The notes beneath the pieces are model-generated. The model was given only the letters and a program-made list of their open reading frames with translations, was not told the DNA's origin and made no database searches. 64,000 nucleotides of DNA from Membranihabitans marinus. Its GTDB lineage: Bacteria > Bacteroidota > Bacteroidia > Chitinophagales > Saprospiraceae. The position numbers and the translations under genes were made by a program. Positions within the stretch are counted from its first letter, which is position 1; each line of letters starts with the position of its first letter. Of this stretch, positions 17,676 through 26,628 are shown piece after piece. The DNA lies in NCBI RefSeq assembly GCF_019802045.1, contig NZ_JAHVHU010000021.1, positions 1 through 64,000 on the forward strand, read 5' to 3'.

Positions 17676-18668
17676 TTACGCTTGCAGGACTTTTTCCTTT
17701 TTCTTTATCTGTTCCATAATAATTTCGGCGTGAACCCGGGAATTTTCTATAAACAAGGTACTCGTCCGATCGCCGGCGACGATCACACCAGCCAGGAAAA
17801 GATTCTCGATATTGCTTTCAAGGGTCTCGGGATCGACCTGTGGTTTGCCGGGTTCCTGATCATTTCGTAAAATTCCAATTTTGTCCAGAAATGGATAATC
17901 CGGAACATACCCGGTCATGGCGAGCACATAGTCATTGGGTATGATCTTCTGGCCTTCGGGTGTCTGAATGAGCACCTGATCTTCTTCTATTCGCAGAATT
18001 TGGGACTTGAAATAGGCTTTAATGGAACCCTCTTTGATCCGATTTTCTATATTCGGACGGATCCAGTATTTGACCCGGGGATTGATCCCTTCCCCCCGGA
18101 CAACCATTGTCACGTCCGCGCCTTTATGAAATAATTCCAGGGCTACATCACAGGCACTGTTGGCTGCACCGACCACCAGTACTTTTTGCCCCAGATAGGG
18201 GTGCGCTTCCTGATAATAATGACGCACTTTATCCAATTCTTCCCCGGGTACATCCATTAACTTGGGCTGGCCATAAAATCCGGTGGCTACGATGACGTAG
18301 GAACTTTTGTAATTCCTTTTGGGAGTAGTGATCGAAAACAACTCACCATTTTTTTCGATAGCTGTGACCTCTTCATAAAACCGAATATTAAGATCCCAGG
18401 CTTCCTGGACACGGCGAAAATATTCGAGAGCCTCCCGACGGGTCGGTTTATCGGAATGGGAAATAAATGGAACATCACCGATCTCCAGCAGGGCGGACGT
18501 GGAAAAAAAAGTCATATTGGTCGGAAAATGATACAGGGAGTCCACCAAGGTTCCCTTCTCCAGGACGATATAAGATATCCCCTTTTTCTCTGCTTCGATC
18601 GCGCAGGTCAGACCGATCGGTCCACCTCCTACAATAATCAAATCATACTCTACAGCTGATGTGTTCAT
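17676..18668 (-). CDS. ypdA: YpdA-family FAD-dependent bacillithiol disulfide reductase-like protein
   Basis: A 330-residue flavoprotein disulfide reductase-like enzyme. The N-terminal FAD-binding motif is DLIIVGGGPIGLTCAIEAEK (about residues 9-28); FPTNMTFFSTS follows, characteristic of YpdA. A second nucleotide-binding motif VLVVGAANSACDVALEL (about 164-180) would bind NADPH. It lacks the CxxC of thioredoxin reductase, as YpdA does. YpdA recycles oxidised bacillithiol in Firmicutes and is widespread in Bacteroidota. It is transcribed divergently from a thioredoxin-like lipoprotein, a setting that fits thiol redox homeostasis, although a joint function is inference. Confidence 0.88.
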   Translation of the reverse strand: MNTSAVEYDLIIVGGGPIGLTCAIEAEKKGISYIVLEKGTLVDSLYHFPTNMTFFSTSALLEIGDVPFISHSDKPTRREALEYFRRVQEAWDLNIRFYEEVTAIEKNGELFSITTPKRNYKSSYVIVATGFYGQPKLMDVPGEELDKVRHYYQEAHPYLGQKVLVVGAANSACDVALELFHKGADVTMVVRGEGINPRVKYWIRPNIENRIKEGSIKAYFKSQILRIEEDQVLIQTPEGQKIIPNDYVLAMTGYVPDYPFLDKIGILRNDQEPGKPQVDPETLESNIENLFLAGVIVAGDRTSTLFIENSRVHAEIIMEQIKKKEKVLQA

Positions 18669-18792
18669 TCAGTCAAAATAAATTTTAAAGTGATGCATGA
18701 AATTATTCAATGACCATTAAACTTATGATGATCTACAATGTTCAAATTTTCGTGAGGATTTAGCAAGAAGTTGTTAATTTTCTGACAGGTCG

Positions 18793-18821
18793 TTGCATTT
18801 AACATACTTCATCTATTTTTG
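18793..18821 (+). promoter_or_regulatory. Putative Bacteroidota promoter (TTG ... TATTTTTG)
   Basis: TATTTTTG at 18814-18821 matches the -7 consensus TAnnTTTG and TTG at 18793-18795 is placed as a -33 element. It reads toward the TlpA-like lipoprotein gene whose ATG is at 19040, implying a leader of about 210 bases with no ORF in it. Confidence 0.5.
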
Positions 18822-19039
18822 CACCCGCCGATAAACACCGGGATTCGTTCTTGAACCACTAGTGTGCCGAATCATAAGTAAAACAAAACTATTGAAAAGA
18901 TTATTTTTTGACATATTGAAGTAGTTAAACCGCATCTAGCCATAGCTAAATAAGGATTTGGATGATGAAGATATGGTGAAAAAGAAGCCATCAGTAGTGT
19001 TTGATATTTATGATTTGGTGCATTAGTAGAAAAATTGAT

Positions 19040-20365
19040 ATGAAAAAAATTACGATATATCTATTCGCCGTGCTGATTTTGGGCAGCATGCAGTCCTGTC
19101 TGGAATTGGGCCAAACCTATACCATGGTTGCCCCGGGGACCTGGAGGGGCCTACTCGATCTGCGGGATCAAGCCACACTCCCACCCCACCCCGAACATAC
19201 GGATACCGATACTGAATTTGACTTTTCCAAGACCCCCACCGGAGTATTGCCATTTAACTTTGAGGTAACCTATCCCGAACCGGACTCGATGCAATTTTTT
19301 CTGATCAACGGTGCCGAACGAATACCTATTCCATCGTATACCTATGAACACAACATTTCCGGCGAAACCGGCCTGCTTCATCTTAACTTCCCCATTTATG
19401 ACACCCACATCAAAGCCAAAGTTGAAGCAGGTGTCATGGAAGGACATTGGTTTGTTGATTATAAAAAGAATTATTCCGTACCATTTAAAGCCTACCTGGG
19501 CCAACCTTTCCGATTTACCGATGTGCCGGAAAAACCTCTCGCTGATGTGACCGGTAAATGGGCGATGGTTTTTAGCGAAGAGACTGAAGACGAATACCCC
19601 GCCATCGGTGAATTTCTACAGGACGGCACCGATCTGGAAGGCAATATATCGACGGAAACGGGGGACTATCGATTTGCGTCAGGAAATGTGTCCGGCGATG
19701 AATGGTTTCTTTCTTCGTTCAATGGCGCTCAGGCTTACTTATACGAAGGTAAAATCATCGATAAAGACCGTATTTTAGGGGCTTTTTATTCGGGCAATCA
19801 TTTTCGGACGACCTGGAGTGCAGATCGGGATCCGGACGCCACACTTCGATCACCAGAATCACTGACTTCAGCCGTCACAGATCAACCGGTCCACTGGCAA
19901 GCGACAACCATCGACGGTCAACCCCTGGATTTTCAAAAACCACCATACACGGGTAAAATCAAGATCCTGGAAATCATGGGCAGCTGGTGCCCCAACTGCC
20001 ACGATGAAGCGCGGTTTCTCCGGGAGTGGAAAGAAAACAGTCCGGAACTGCCGATCGAAATCGTCTCGCTGGCTTTTGAACGGTACGAAGATCGGATCAA
20101 GTCCCTCGAAGTACTTCGAACGTTTGTTTCGCAAATGAACATTGATTGGCCCGTGGTCTACGGTGGGCCGATCCAGTCGGCAAAAGAGTCCGAATTGGTT
20201 CAGTTTATTGACGGGATCCGGGCGTATCCCACCCTGATCGTATTTGACCGGGAGAATAAGATCCGTTATGTGCATACGGGATTTTATGGTCCGGCCACCT
20301 CAGAATATGAGGATTTTAAAAGGGATTTTGACGGGTTAGTGAAGAGGTTGAGTGAGGAGGGGTAA
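19040..20365 (+). CDS. Lipoprotein with C-terminal TlpA-like thioredoxin domain
   Basis: A predicted lipoprotein of 441 residues from the chosen start (MKKITIYLFAVLILGSMQSC); the Cys at residue 20 completes the lipobox. The N-terminal ~270 residues form a beta-rich region typical of Bacteroidota TlpA-like proteins with an N-terminal DUF4369-like domain; the C-terminal thioredoxin domain (about 285-430) carries the redox motif WCPNC within LEIMGSWCPNCHDEARFLRE. It should act as a periplasmic thiol-disulfide oxidoreductase. An alternative in-frame start at 19001 would prepend 13 residues and spoil the signal peptide. Monocistronic; divergent from ypdA. Confidence 0.88.
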   Translation: MKKITIYLFAVLILGSMQSCLELGQTYTMVAPGTWRGLLDLRDQATLPPHPEHTDTDTEFDFSKTPTGVLPFNFEVTYPEPDSMQFFLINGAERIPIPSYTYEHNISGETGLLHLNFPIYDTHIKAKVEAGVMEGHWFVDYKKNYSVPFKAYLGQPFRFTDVPEKPLADVTGKWAMVFSEETEDEYPAIGEFLQDGTDLEGNISTETGDYRFASGNVSGDEWFLSSFNGAQAYLYEGKIIDKDRILGAFYSGNHFRTTWSADRDPDATLRSPESLTSAVTDQPVHWQATTIDGQPLDFQKPPYTGKIKILEIMGSWCPNCHDEARFLREWKENSPELPIEIVSLAFERYEDRIKSLEVLRTFVSQMNIDWPVVYGGPIQSAKESELVQFIDGIRAYPTLIVFDRENKIRYVHTGFYGPATSEYEDFKRDFDGLVKRLSEEG

Positions 20366-20779
20366 GTGGTGAGTTATAAGAAGGAATAATATTCAGCTGA
20401 TGGACACTCGCCTTCCTCGAGTGCAGCGATTTCCTTCATTCAAGGTAGACAAGTGAGTCGAACATCGGTCTGAGGAGGGACGGGAATAATGCACGAAATA
20501 GCTATTAGTTGTATTTCCCGCTGATTTCGCTAATTTTCGCAGAAAAACATTCAGGCCACGAAGTGTTTCGATGCTAAAATGACGGCCTGCAGTCGCCATG
20601 GTAATATCCTGCCAAGTTAGTACACCTTCTGCGTTAATTTGCATGATCTTCGGGAGGCTTTGGTATTAGCAAATGATTTCCTGAGAAAAACTTCTTTCGT
20701 TTGTTCCCAAAATGTAATTCTAAATACAATAGGATTGTAGTATGGGTTTGGCGTTCGAGATAGTGGAATTATAGGCGTG
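20366..20779. other. Intergenic region without a supported gene
   Basis: An 83-codon minus-strand frame (20393-20644) exists but has no recognisable family, and its C-terminal half looks like translated non-coding sequence. Nothing else is seen. Confidence 0.4.
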
Positions 20780-21285
20780 TTTTGCCCCGTCGCTTAAAAA
20801 TGACACACCACGAAAGTTGTCAAAACCCACTACACCCCCAGTAGCGGCTGCTTTAGCTGCCGATAATTTCATTCCTTGAGAATGAAATTATACCATCTCT
20901 ACATCATTTTTCCTGCTACATTCCTTATCTTTTTCATATTTGTATATACCAACATTATCTTGAATCCGATAAATGCCGGGGTAGATCAGGAATGGAGGAG
21001 TTCTCCATATCTTTATGTTAAAAGAGGAATTTGAATTAGGTTGAAGGAATGGCCTTTCGGCCATTGCACCATCGCTAAATCTTCAGCGAACGCGGTAGGC
21101 GGCTAAAGCCAGCTTGCCCCGCATGAAATTTGGGGCTTGTACGAGGGTTTATCTGGTCGCTTTCTGACTTTGCTAGTTAAGAATTACCATCAAAGTTTTT
21201 TTAGTATTAGGAGCAATTTTTATTGGATAGGAATAAGTGTAAGATATACTGCCCGCCAAAAATCTCTGACTCGTTGGGGATGGCG
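20780..21285 (+). mobile_element. 5'-deleted derivative of the RAYT element (copy B)
   Basis: Homologous to the 60-61 kb RAYT element in plus orientation. It has ACGAAAGTTGTCAAAACCCA, the GGCTGCTTTAGCTGCC block, a 29-base hairpin at 20863-20891 (arms ATAATTTCATTC, loop CTTGA), then about 90 bases matching only the 3' end of the transposase gene (AACATTATCTTGAATCC ... GGATTTGAATTAGG equivalents), then the element's right part to GATATACTGCCCGCC and CTCGTTGG. The transposase 5' end and middle are missing, so it is non-autonomous. Confidence 0.75.
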
Positions 21286-21421
21286 GGGTTGGAAAGACAA
21301 AACAATAATGGGCATCCCCTTAACAGCGACGTTATTAAGGGCTAAACCACCGGGCCAAAACTCGCTAAACAAATAAGGTTTGTATTAAAACTTATTTTAA
21401 CCCGTTTACTCCATCTTATTT

Positions 21422-21589
21422 TTAAAGCCATTCAGAAAATTCTGTCTTTACATCATCATGATTCAACAGATTTTCGTCATCAAAACTTTCTTCCTATGAC
21501 AAGCTGAGCTCCTTTTTTTGTTCATCTGATAATGAATCATATAGTTTTCCAGTGTGCTTAAGCTGAATACTTGAAAGGAGGCTTTTCAA
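21422..21589 (-). pseudogene. Decayed antitoxin-like gene with in-frame stop
   Basis: A minus-strand frame reads LYDSLSDEQKKELSLS, then TAG, then EESFDDENLLNHDD and VKTEFSEWL before TAA. The pattern of a helical linker followed by a short acidic tail ending in a W-L dipeptide resembles the C-terminus of RelB/ParD-type or addiction-module antitoxins. There is no ATG (a TTG follows a TGA). The family assignment is inference from a short segment. Confidence 0.35.
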
Positions 21590-21889
21590 TCATTTAATGT
21601 AGTTGCAGTTTGACTGTCATTTCCGATTTATTTTATTTCCAATATAACTCTTTTGCTAAAAACTGCACTCAATCAATAGGGTAGGAAAACAACAACAATC
21701 CCATAGTTGTTTGCCCCAAAGAGATCACTTTGGGAAAATCTCTGTTTTAGTGAATCACGAAGTGGCCACGCTAAGGCGTGGCAGGCTGTGGCAAGTCCTT
21801 CGGGATCAACGACCATCTGCGAAGCGTACCAATAACCAATAGCGAAGTTTACCTCCCGTCACGAAATAGGGAGGCGTACCAACATACAA
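21590..21889. other. Intergenic stretch, no gene seen
   Basis: AT-rich sequence followed by a short block (GCGAAGTTTACCTCCC near 21842) that also occurs near 15840. Nothing coding is supported. Confidence 0.4.
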
Positions 21890-22135
21890 TCAAAAATTAT
21901 AAAACCCCATCCACTCTTGTTTTTTATCTGCATTAATCGGGAAAGGGATCTCTTCACTTCCCCCGGTATGATTACGAAGGATCATTAGCGCAATTTCAGG
22001 CACATCATTGTAATCAAGCACGGTATCTATAGCGATCTGGTTTCCCAGACTTTTCCTTTTCATATCCCAATTGCTGAAGCTGGTATTCATTACCCCTCAT
22101 ATGATTGTCCTCATTGCGGGCTTGGGAAGCAATTA
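21890..22135 (-). pseudogene. Duplicated 3' fragment of the transglutaminase-lipoprotein gene (fragment 1)
   Basis: The minus-strand frame (66 codons, NTSFSNWDMKRKSLGNQIAI at its start) matches the last ~50 residues of the 23307-25223 protein: SLGNQIAIDTVLDYNDVPE against SLGNQIAADTVLYYNDVPE, ending EWMGFYNF against EWMGFYNY. DNA homology continues in a shifted frame to about 22135. It is an orphan, frameshifted 3' end. Confidence 0.8.
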
Positions 22136-22199
22136 CTTTGGCAAATATCTGACATTTGCATTAACTTTTTACTCGAAAATTGGTATATTACAGAGGACT

Positions 22200-22497
22200 A
22201 TGTTGAGTATAGAAAATGCTATTATTTCACCTGATAAAATAAAACGTCCCCAAAAAAAGGAATGATAAATCAAGATGGTTGGCACAAGCAGGATATAAAC
22301 TTGAAATCTGGCATATATTAAAACAAGATTTAAAAGAGCAACTCTCGGGCATAAAAGCAGTCGCAACTGATATGACACCCTACGGTCAATTATTTGAGGT
22401 GAAGGGTGAAATAATAGGACCAGGAATGGAAGAGCGTGAAACCAACAGAACAAAATTTATAACGATGTACCCGGATCATAAAAAAAGAACAATATGA
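22200..22497 (+). pseudogene. Frameshifted DUF6883-like gene
   Basis: ATG at 22200 is preceded by AGAGGA and encodes MLSIENAIISPDKI before the frame closes at a TGA near 22262. A second frame then continues the family-like sequence: PKKRNDKSRWLAQAGYKLE through EVKGEIIGPGMEERE, ending at 22497. DUF6883 proteins normally have both parts in one ~110-residue chain; a deletion of a few codons plus frameshift around 22240-22255 explains the break. The stop overlaps the DUF4926 start (ATGA), the usual DUF6883-DUF4926 arrangement. Confidence 0.65.
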
Positions 22498-22736
22498 AAT
22501 TTAAACTATATCAAGAAGTGGTTTTACTTTCTGATATTCTAGAAAAAAATCTCAAAAAAGGAGATATCGCCACAGTGATTGATTTCCATCCTTCCAAACA
22601 TACTGCAGATGGATATTCACTTGAAGTATTCAATGCTTTAGGCGACACCATCGCAGTGCTCACTTTACCAGAATCTGGCATTGATGAACTCAAGGAATCT
22701 GAGGTGCTAAGTATCCGCGTTTTGGAGAACATATAA
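22494..22736 (+). CDS. DUF4926 domain-containing protein
   Basis: An 80-residue soluble protein. MKFKLYQEVVLLSDILEK, LKKGDIATVIDFHP, YSLEVFNALGDTIAVLTL match the DUF4926 pattern (small SH3-like beta barrel: hxxhDxVxLxxxLpxxxLkxGdxGtVV). DUF4926 genes commonly follow DUF6883 genes, in pairs associated with toxin-immunity or toxin-antitoxin loci; the molecular role is unknown. Start overlaps the stop of the broken DUF6883 gene by four bases, so translation may now depend on a truncated upstream cistron. Confidence 0.75.
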   Translation: MKFKLYQEVVLLSDILEKNLKKGDIATVIDFHPSKHTADGYSLEVFNALGDTIAVLTLPESGIDELKESEVLSIRVLENI

Positions 22737-22749
22737 TGTAAAGTTATTG

Positions 22750-23077
22750 ATCCAGCAAGGGATTTCTTCACTACTACGGTTATGATTTCGAAGAATCATC
22801 AGCACATTTTCAGGCACGTCATTGTAATAAGCACGGTATCTCTGGCGATCTGACGTCCCAGAGCCTCTTTTCCTGCAAACACCTGATTCGAATAATCAAA
22901 CGATGGAAAACGGTAGGGAAACTCTCTTGTAGTGCCCGGTGTCTCGATTTGCAAAGTATCCATATGGAGTTCTACATCATTGGTTTTATCCGGCATGACG
23001 CTTAATGCCTCTGGTTTATCATCCATACAGGAATGTAAAATCAAAGTAATGAGCCAGCAAAAGTGTAAATATCTCAT
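22750..23077 (-). pseudogene. Lipoprotein N-terminus fused to a frameshifted transglutaminase-gene 3' fragment (fragment 2)
   Basis: The frame opens with a lipoprotein signal (MRYLHFCWLITLILHSC, Cys at residue 17), then an unrecognised ~50-residue stretch, then ALGRQIARDTVL, which is homologous to SLGNQIAADTVL in the 23307-25223 protein. Here one T is missing from the GTGCTTTATTAC run, so the frame ends early at MTCLKMC; in the shifted frame the homology (YYNDVPENVLMILRNH) continues to about 22750. It is a chimeric, broken copy. Its ATG overlaps the stop of the upstream small ORF (ATGA). Confidence 0.65.
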
Positions 23078-23286
23078 TGGGATGGTTCGTTTTTAAAAAG
23101 GAGATTAAATAATGTATAGATATAATCTCGCGCTTCCAGATCGCGGCGTTTCACTCTGCGCTCACGAATCGCTTCTTTTGAGAGGCGATCCGTTAGTGTG
23201 GAACTAAGTGAATAATGCACACAACTTCTGAATTTCAGCACTAGGTCTCGCTTCATCTCGTCTGAAAGATAGATAGAGTCCACCAT
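23074..23286 (-). CDS. Hypothetical small protein, low confidence
   Basis: A ~70-residue frame (MVDSIYLSDEMKRDLVLKFR start) rich in Arg/Lys/Glu, with no recognised family. It begins 20 bases after the transglutaminase stop and its stop overlaps the start of the broken lipoprotein gene by ATGA. The coupling favours a real cistron, but the first bases derive from the GTTAATGGT-type repeat and the whole area is decayed. It may be a remnant. Confidence 0.3.
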   Translation of the reverse strand: MVDSIYLSDEMKRDLVLKFRSCVHYSLSSTLTDRLSKEAIRERRVKRRDLEARDYIYTLFNLLFKNEPSQ

Positions 23287-23306
23287 CGATAATTTACCAT
23301 TAACAA

Positions 23307-25223
23307 TCAATAATTATAAAACCCCATCCATTCCTGTTCTTTCTCTTCATTGATCCGGAAAGGAATTTCTTCGCTCCCCCGCGTATGATTCCGAAGGATC
23401 ATCAGGGCATTTTCAGGCACATCATTGTAATAAAGCACGGTGTCTGCAGCGATCTGGTTTCCCAGACTTCTCCATTCCCTATCCCAGTATTGAAGCTCGT
23501 ATTCATCCCCCTCCCGGATGTGATTGTCATCATTGCGCGCCTGGAAAGCAACCTTTGAGATCATTACAGGACGGTCAAAAGCATAACCAATATAAAAATC
23601 GGTACCGCCGGCATAAGTCAGGGGATTACCATCGAATACCGCACGATCAGACTTTCCCGCCTCAATGTTGCGGGAGATCATCTTTCCTTCGAGTTTCTTA
23701 CCGGAACCATCATAGAAGGCCAATTCCGCCAGATAAGCCTTTTCTGAGGCAGGTTCGAAACGAACGTATCGATACGTTTTTTTGGAATACACCGGATAGG
23801 TTCTCAAGTGCGTACTCCAAAAATTCTTTATTTTGAACAACGTATCCGCCTGAGCAAACGTCGAATCCTGAGCACCCTGTATGGTTGCATTATCGAGTGT
23901 CTTTATCCAGTGCGTTTTGGCTCTGTTTCGGGGGGAGGCCAAGCCGTATTTCCGCAGCAAGGGCACCGAATCCAGTAAAGAGCCATCCGACCTGAATTCA
24001 TGAATTTGACCGGTCTCTTTCACAAGAAAAGGGTCCGTGACCGGATACACCTTTCCATCTTCCCATCGGCCGGCAATATAGAGCGTGTTCACCCCCAGAT
24101 CATGACAGATCAGTTTGGGATTCTGATCCGGCCCATCCGACTTCCACTCCATCTCCGCCACCTGGGCCCATCCTTTTGCGGCATGGTACAGATTCACGGT
24201 ATATTTTAACGAAGTATCCGCTGATGCGCCACCCACTTCCATCTCAAAATCAATCACTGGCCGATAGAAGGCCGTCACATCCCGTCCTTCCCGGAACAGC
24301 GAAGTGGGATCCTTCTGGGCAAAGGTCCTGCGATATACCTTCGGCACACTTTCACCGATGTATTTTTCCCGAACATCCAGACCATCGCCGCCGGCATCGA
24401 GAGCGAATTCCTGATCTCCATAGCGAAAATAAAGCCAGGAATGGCCATTGGTATGATGGGTTCCCCACTGGGGTAAGTACTCATTGCTGCAGGCAATGCC
24501 GACACTCCGGAACACATGGGTAAAATAATTGACCGCATCCTGGCAAAGGCCCAACCGGGACCGGTCAAACTGACGGACACTCAGCGCCGATGGATAATAA
24601 TCCCGCACCTCCCCGACAAACCCGTAATGGAATCCGCTTAAGACCGAATCGATGACTTCCTTCACCGGCGTACCCTTTTGCAGCTTCTCCTGCACCCATT
24701 GGTATTTTTGGTTCAGAAACCGTCGGGTGCCGGCCTCCAGCGGTTCATCCCAGTTCCGATACGGTAATACATAATTACAGAAGGATTCAAAACCGGCCCG
24801 CTTGTCTACCGGTATAGCTTGCCACGCCTCTAAAGCCAGGTCGATATTCTCGATCAGAAAGTCCGCTGACACCTCCTGGATATCATACTTTGTCATCCCT
24901 GGCAATGGCTTCCCTTTGTCGGTGACTGAATCCAATAAGGCAATGTATGTGGATTTACGCAAGGCATCATCATCCATAGGAACCTGCGCCAGGCTGTCAA
25001 AGACCGGTTCAAATTCCGGCAATACTTCCTGATAACTGTAATAAGGCATATAACGGATCAGATATTCAGCAGCCATGTATTTCAGGCTGTCATTGGAATA
25101 ATGCTCCAATACTCTTTCCAGTTCCACCCTATTGGCTCCAGCCAATTCAAGAGATCTGTTTATCTCATCCGGATAACGGTTACAGGATAAAAATATAAAA
25201 CAGATCAATACAACATATAACAT
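23307..25223 (-). CDS. Transglutaminase-like domain lipoprotein
   Basis: A 638-residue predicted lipoprotein (MLYVVLICFIFLSCNRYPDE; lipobox LSCN). A transglutaminase-like core lies around residues 215-290: GLCQDAVNYFTHVFRSVGI supplies the nucleophile Cys, NGHSWLYF the His and FALDAG the Asp of the catalytic triad. The C-terminal part is beta-rich and discoidin-like (about 480-638). The chosen start follows AAGGAGG, a strong Shine-Dalgarno site that is unusual in Bacteroidota. Related proteins are common in Bacteroides and are thought to act as periplasmic or surface cysteine peptidases or transferases. It ends the NVEALA/propeller transcription unit, so a role in processing the small Cys-rich peptide is possible but inferential. 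Confidence 0.8.
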   Translation of the reverse strand: MLYVVLICFIFLSCNRYPDEINRSLELAGANRVELERVLEHYSNDSLKYMAAEYLIRYMPYYSYQEVLPEFEPVFDSLAQVPMDDDALRKSTYIALLDSVTDKGKPLPGMTKYDIQEVSADFLIENIDLALEAWQAIPVDKRAGFESFCNYVLPYRNWDEPLEAGTRRFLNQKYQWVQEKLQKGTPVKEVIDSVLSGFHYGFVGEVRDYYPSALSVRQFDRSRLGLCQDAVNYFTHVFRSVGIACSNEYLPQWGTHHTNGHSWLYFRYGDQEFALDAGGDGLDVREKYIGESVPKVYRRTFAQKDPTSLFREGRDVTAFYRPVIDFEMEVGGASADTSLKYTVNLYHAAKGWAQVAEMEWKSDGPDQNPKLICHDLGVNTLYIAGRWEDGKVYPVTDPFLVKETGQIHEFRSDGSLLDSVPLLRKYGLASPRNRAKTHWIKTLDNATIQGAQDSTFAQADTLFKIKNFWSTHLRTYPVYSKKTYRYVRFEPASEKAYLAELAFYDGSGKKLEGKMISRNIEAGKSDRAVFDGNPLTYAGGTDFYIGYAFDRPVMISKVAFQARNDDNHIREGDEYELQYWDREWRSLGNQIAADTVLYYNDVPENALMILRNHTRGSEEIPFRINEEKEQEWMGFYNY

Positions 25224-25228
25224 CATGT

Positions 25229-25235
25229 CCTCCTT
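25229..25235 (-). promoter_or_regulatory. Strong Shine-Dalgarno site that fixes the transglutaminase-lipoprotein start
   Basis: Minus-strand AAGGAGG lies five bases upstream of the ATG at 25221-25223 and only two bases before the ATG at 25224-25226, favouring the former. Such a full anti-16S match is rare in this window. Confidence 0.6.
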
Positions 25236-25322
25236 ATTACAAATAGCCCAAATTAGTCTCAAAATCATATTTCCATCTAAATCCTTATTTCAAAGTGTTA
25301 ATCATAACCAACTTATAGGCAT

Positions 25323-26462
25323 TCAAAATTTCAGTTCGTACTCAAATATCACAGGGTTATCCCCACTTTTAAGGTTATTAATTTGATTTTCAATTGTTTC
25401 ACCGAATACTGCATCCTCAAATATTTGTTCAGCCATTCCTGGATTGCTTACAATACCCCTAAATTCATCCGTGTGCAACCCATTGCAAATGGTTAGGAAA
25501 TCCATCATGTTAGAAGGATACTCAGGCATGTTCAATTTAAAAATACGCCGGTCTGATTTTTTAACAATAAACGTTCGTATTGCCTTATCAAAATAAATAC
25601 CAAAAGCCAAATACTCATCATTTTCAAATATTATAGAAATTGGAAATGCTTTTTTATTCTCAATAATATGATTAAAAATATCATATGTATAATCCTGGGC
25701 TGCAATAGTCTTAAAATCAAAAGAATTATTTCCAACGTCAATGTAAATTTCAGGGTCCAGGGTAGTTTCTACGATCTTATATGAATAATACGTATTGATG
25801 TTCGTAAATTTAAAGCTATTATTCCAAACTCTAAATGGAGACATGCTGAAAGTCATAGCGCCTTTGGCATCTACGACATTGGATTCCAGCATTTCTTTAA
25901 CGATCTGATCCTCTTCTCGGGAATAAAAACGGATTGATTTTTCTCCTACATAAGCAAATGAATACAAAACGATCATATCTTCATTCAGTAATTGAAAATT
26001 TGTTACATTCCTTATACCCGGAAATAAGATCTCATCAGTAACATCCGAAAAATCATCTAAAGCCAAACCTATCAATTTACCCCTTGGATCAAGGATTTGT
26101 AAGGATTTGGCATATGGGTCTATATTGATATCTGTTATCGTAGTATATTCACCAGGTCCGTTTCCAGTTCGGTCAATAGCTTCCAAAAATTGGCCATCCT
26201 TATTAAAAACGTAAACCTTATTCAGAGAGCGATCCATCACAGAATAATGTTGTGAACTTTCAATTATTTTATGAGCACGTCTAAAGGCAGACTCTTTTGT
26301 TAACTCCAAAGGTATAATTCGCTTAATTTGGATATCTACAATAGGATATTTTTTAGTAATATCAATCTGAATCCTCTGAATCCCATCTTTAACACGAGCT
26401 TCTTCACAGCTTATGCAAAATAAAGATAAAATCATAAATATACACCCAATATTAATTCTCAT
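25323..26462 (-). CDS. 6-bladed beta-propeller lipoprotein
   Basis: A 379-residue lipoprotein (MRINIGCIFMILSLFCISC, Cys at residue 19). The chain shows NHL/propeller-like repeats typical of the Bacteroidota 6-bladed beta-propeller family: YSVMDRSLNKVYVFNKDGQF, IDRTGNGPGEYTTITDINID, AKSLQILDPRGKLIGLAL. GxGPGEY is the family's most recognisable motif. It would be anchored in the periplasm or on the surface; ligand unknown. A related protein is encoded upstream at 26830-28071 and the transglutaminase lipoprotein begins 99 bases downstream, all on one strand. Confidence 0.85.
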   Translation of the reverse strand: MRINIGCIFMILSLFCISCEEARVKDGIQRIQIDITKKYPIVDIQIKRIIPLELTKESAFRRAHKIIESSQHYSVMDRSLNKVYVFNKDGQFLEAIDRTGNGPGEYTTITDINIDPYAKSLQILDPRGKLIGLALDDFSDVTDEILFPGIRNVTNFQLLNEDMIVLYSFAYVGEKSIRFYSREEDQIVKEMLESNVVDAKGAMTFSMSPFRVWNNSFKFTNINTYYSYKIVETTLDPEIYIDVGNNSFDFKTIAAQDYTYDIFNHIIENKKAFPISIIFENDEYLAFGIYFDKAIRTFIVKKSDRRIFKLNMPEYPSNMMDFLTICNGLHTDEFRGIVSNPGMAEQIFEDAVFGETIENQINNLKSGDNPVIFEYELKF

Positions 26463-26628
26463 AATTTCAAAGATAATAATATTAATATATAATTAAATAT
26501 AGTAAAAATGATAAATTATGCCGAAACATTGAACATATTAGATATTGTAGCTGGCGTTTTTAATCCTGCTACAATTCAGTTATGCTATTAAAAACAATAG
26601 GATCTACCTCATCGCGCCCACACCCAAT

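Noticed and set aside
20393-20644. 83-codon minus-strand ORF
   Set aside because: The second half resembles translated repeat DNA and no family is recognisable; too weak to call a gene.
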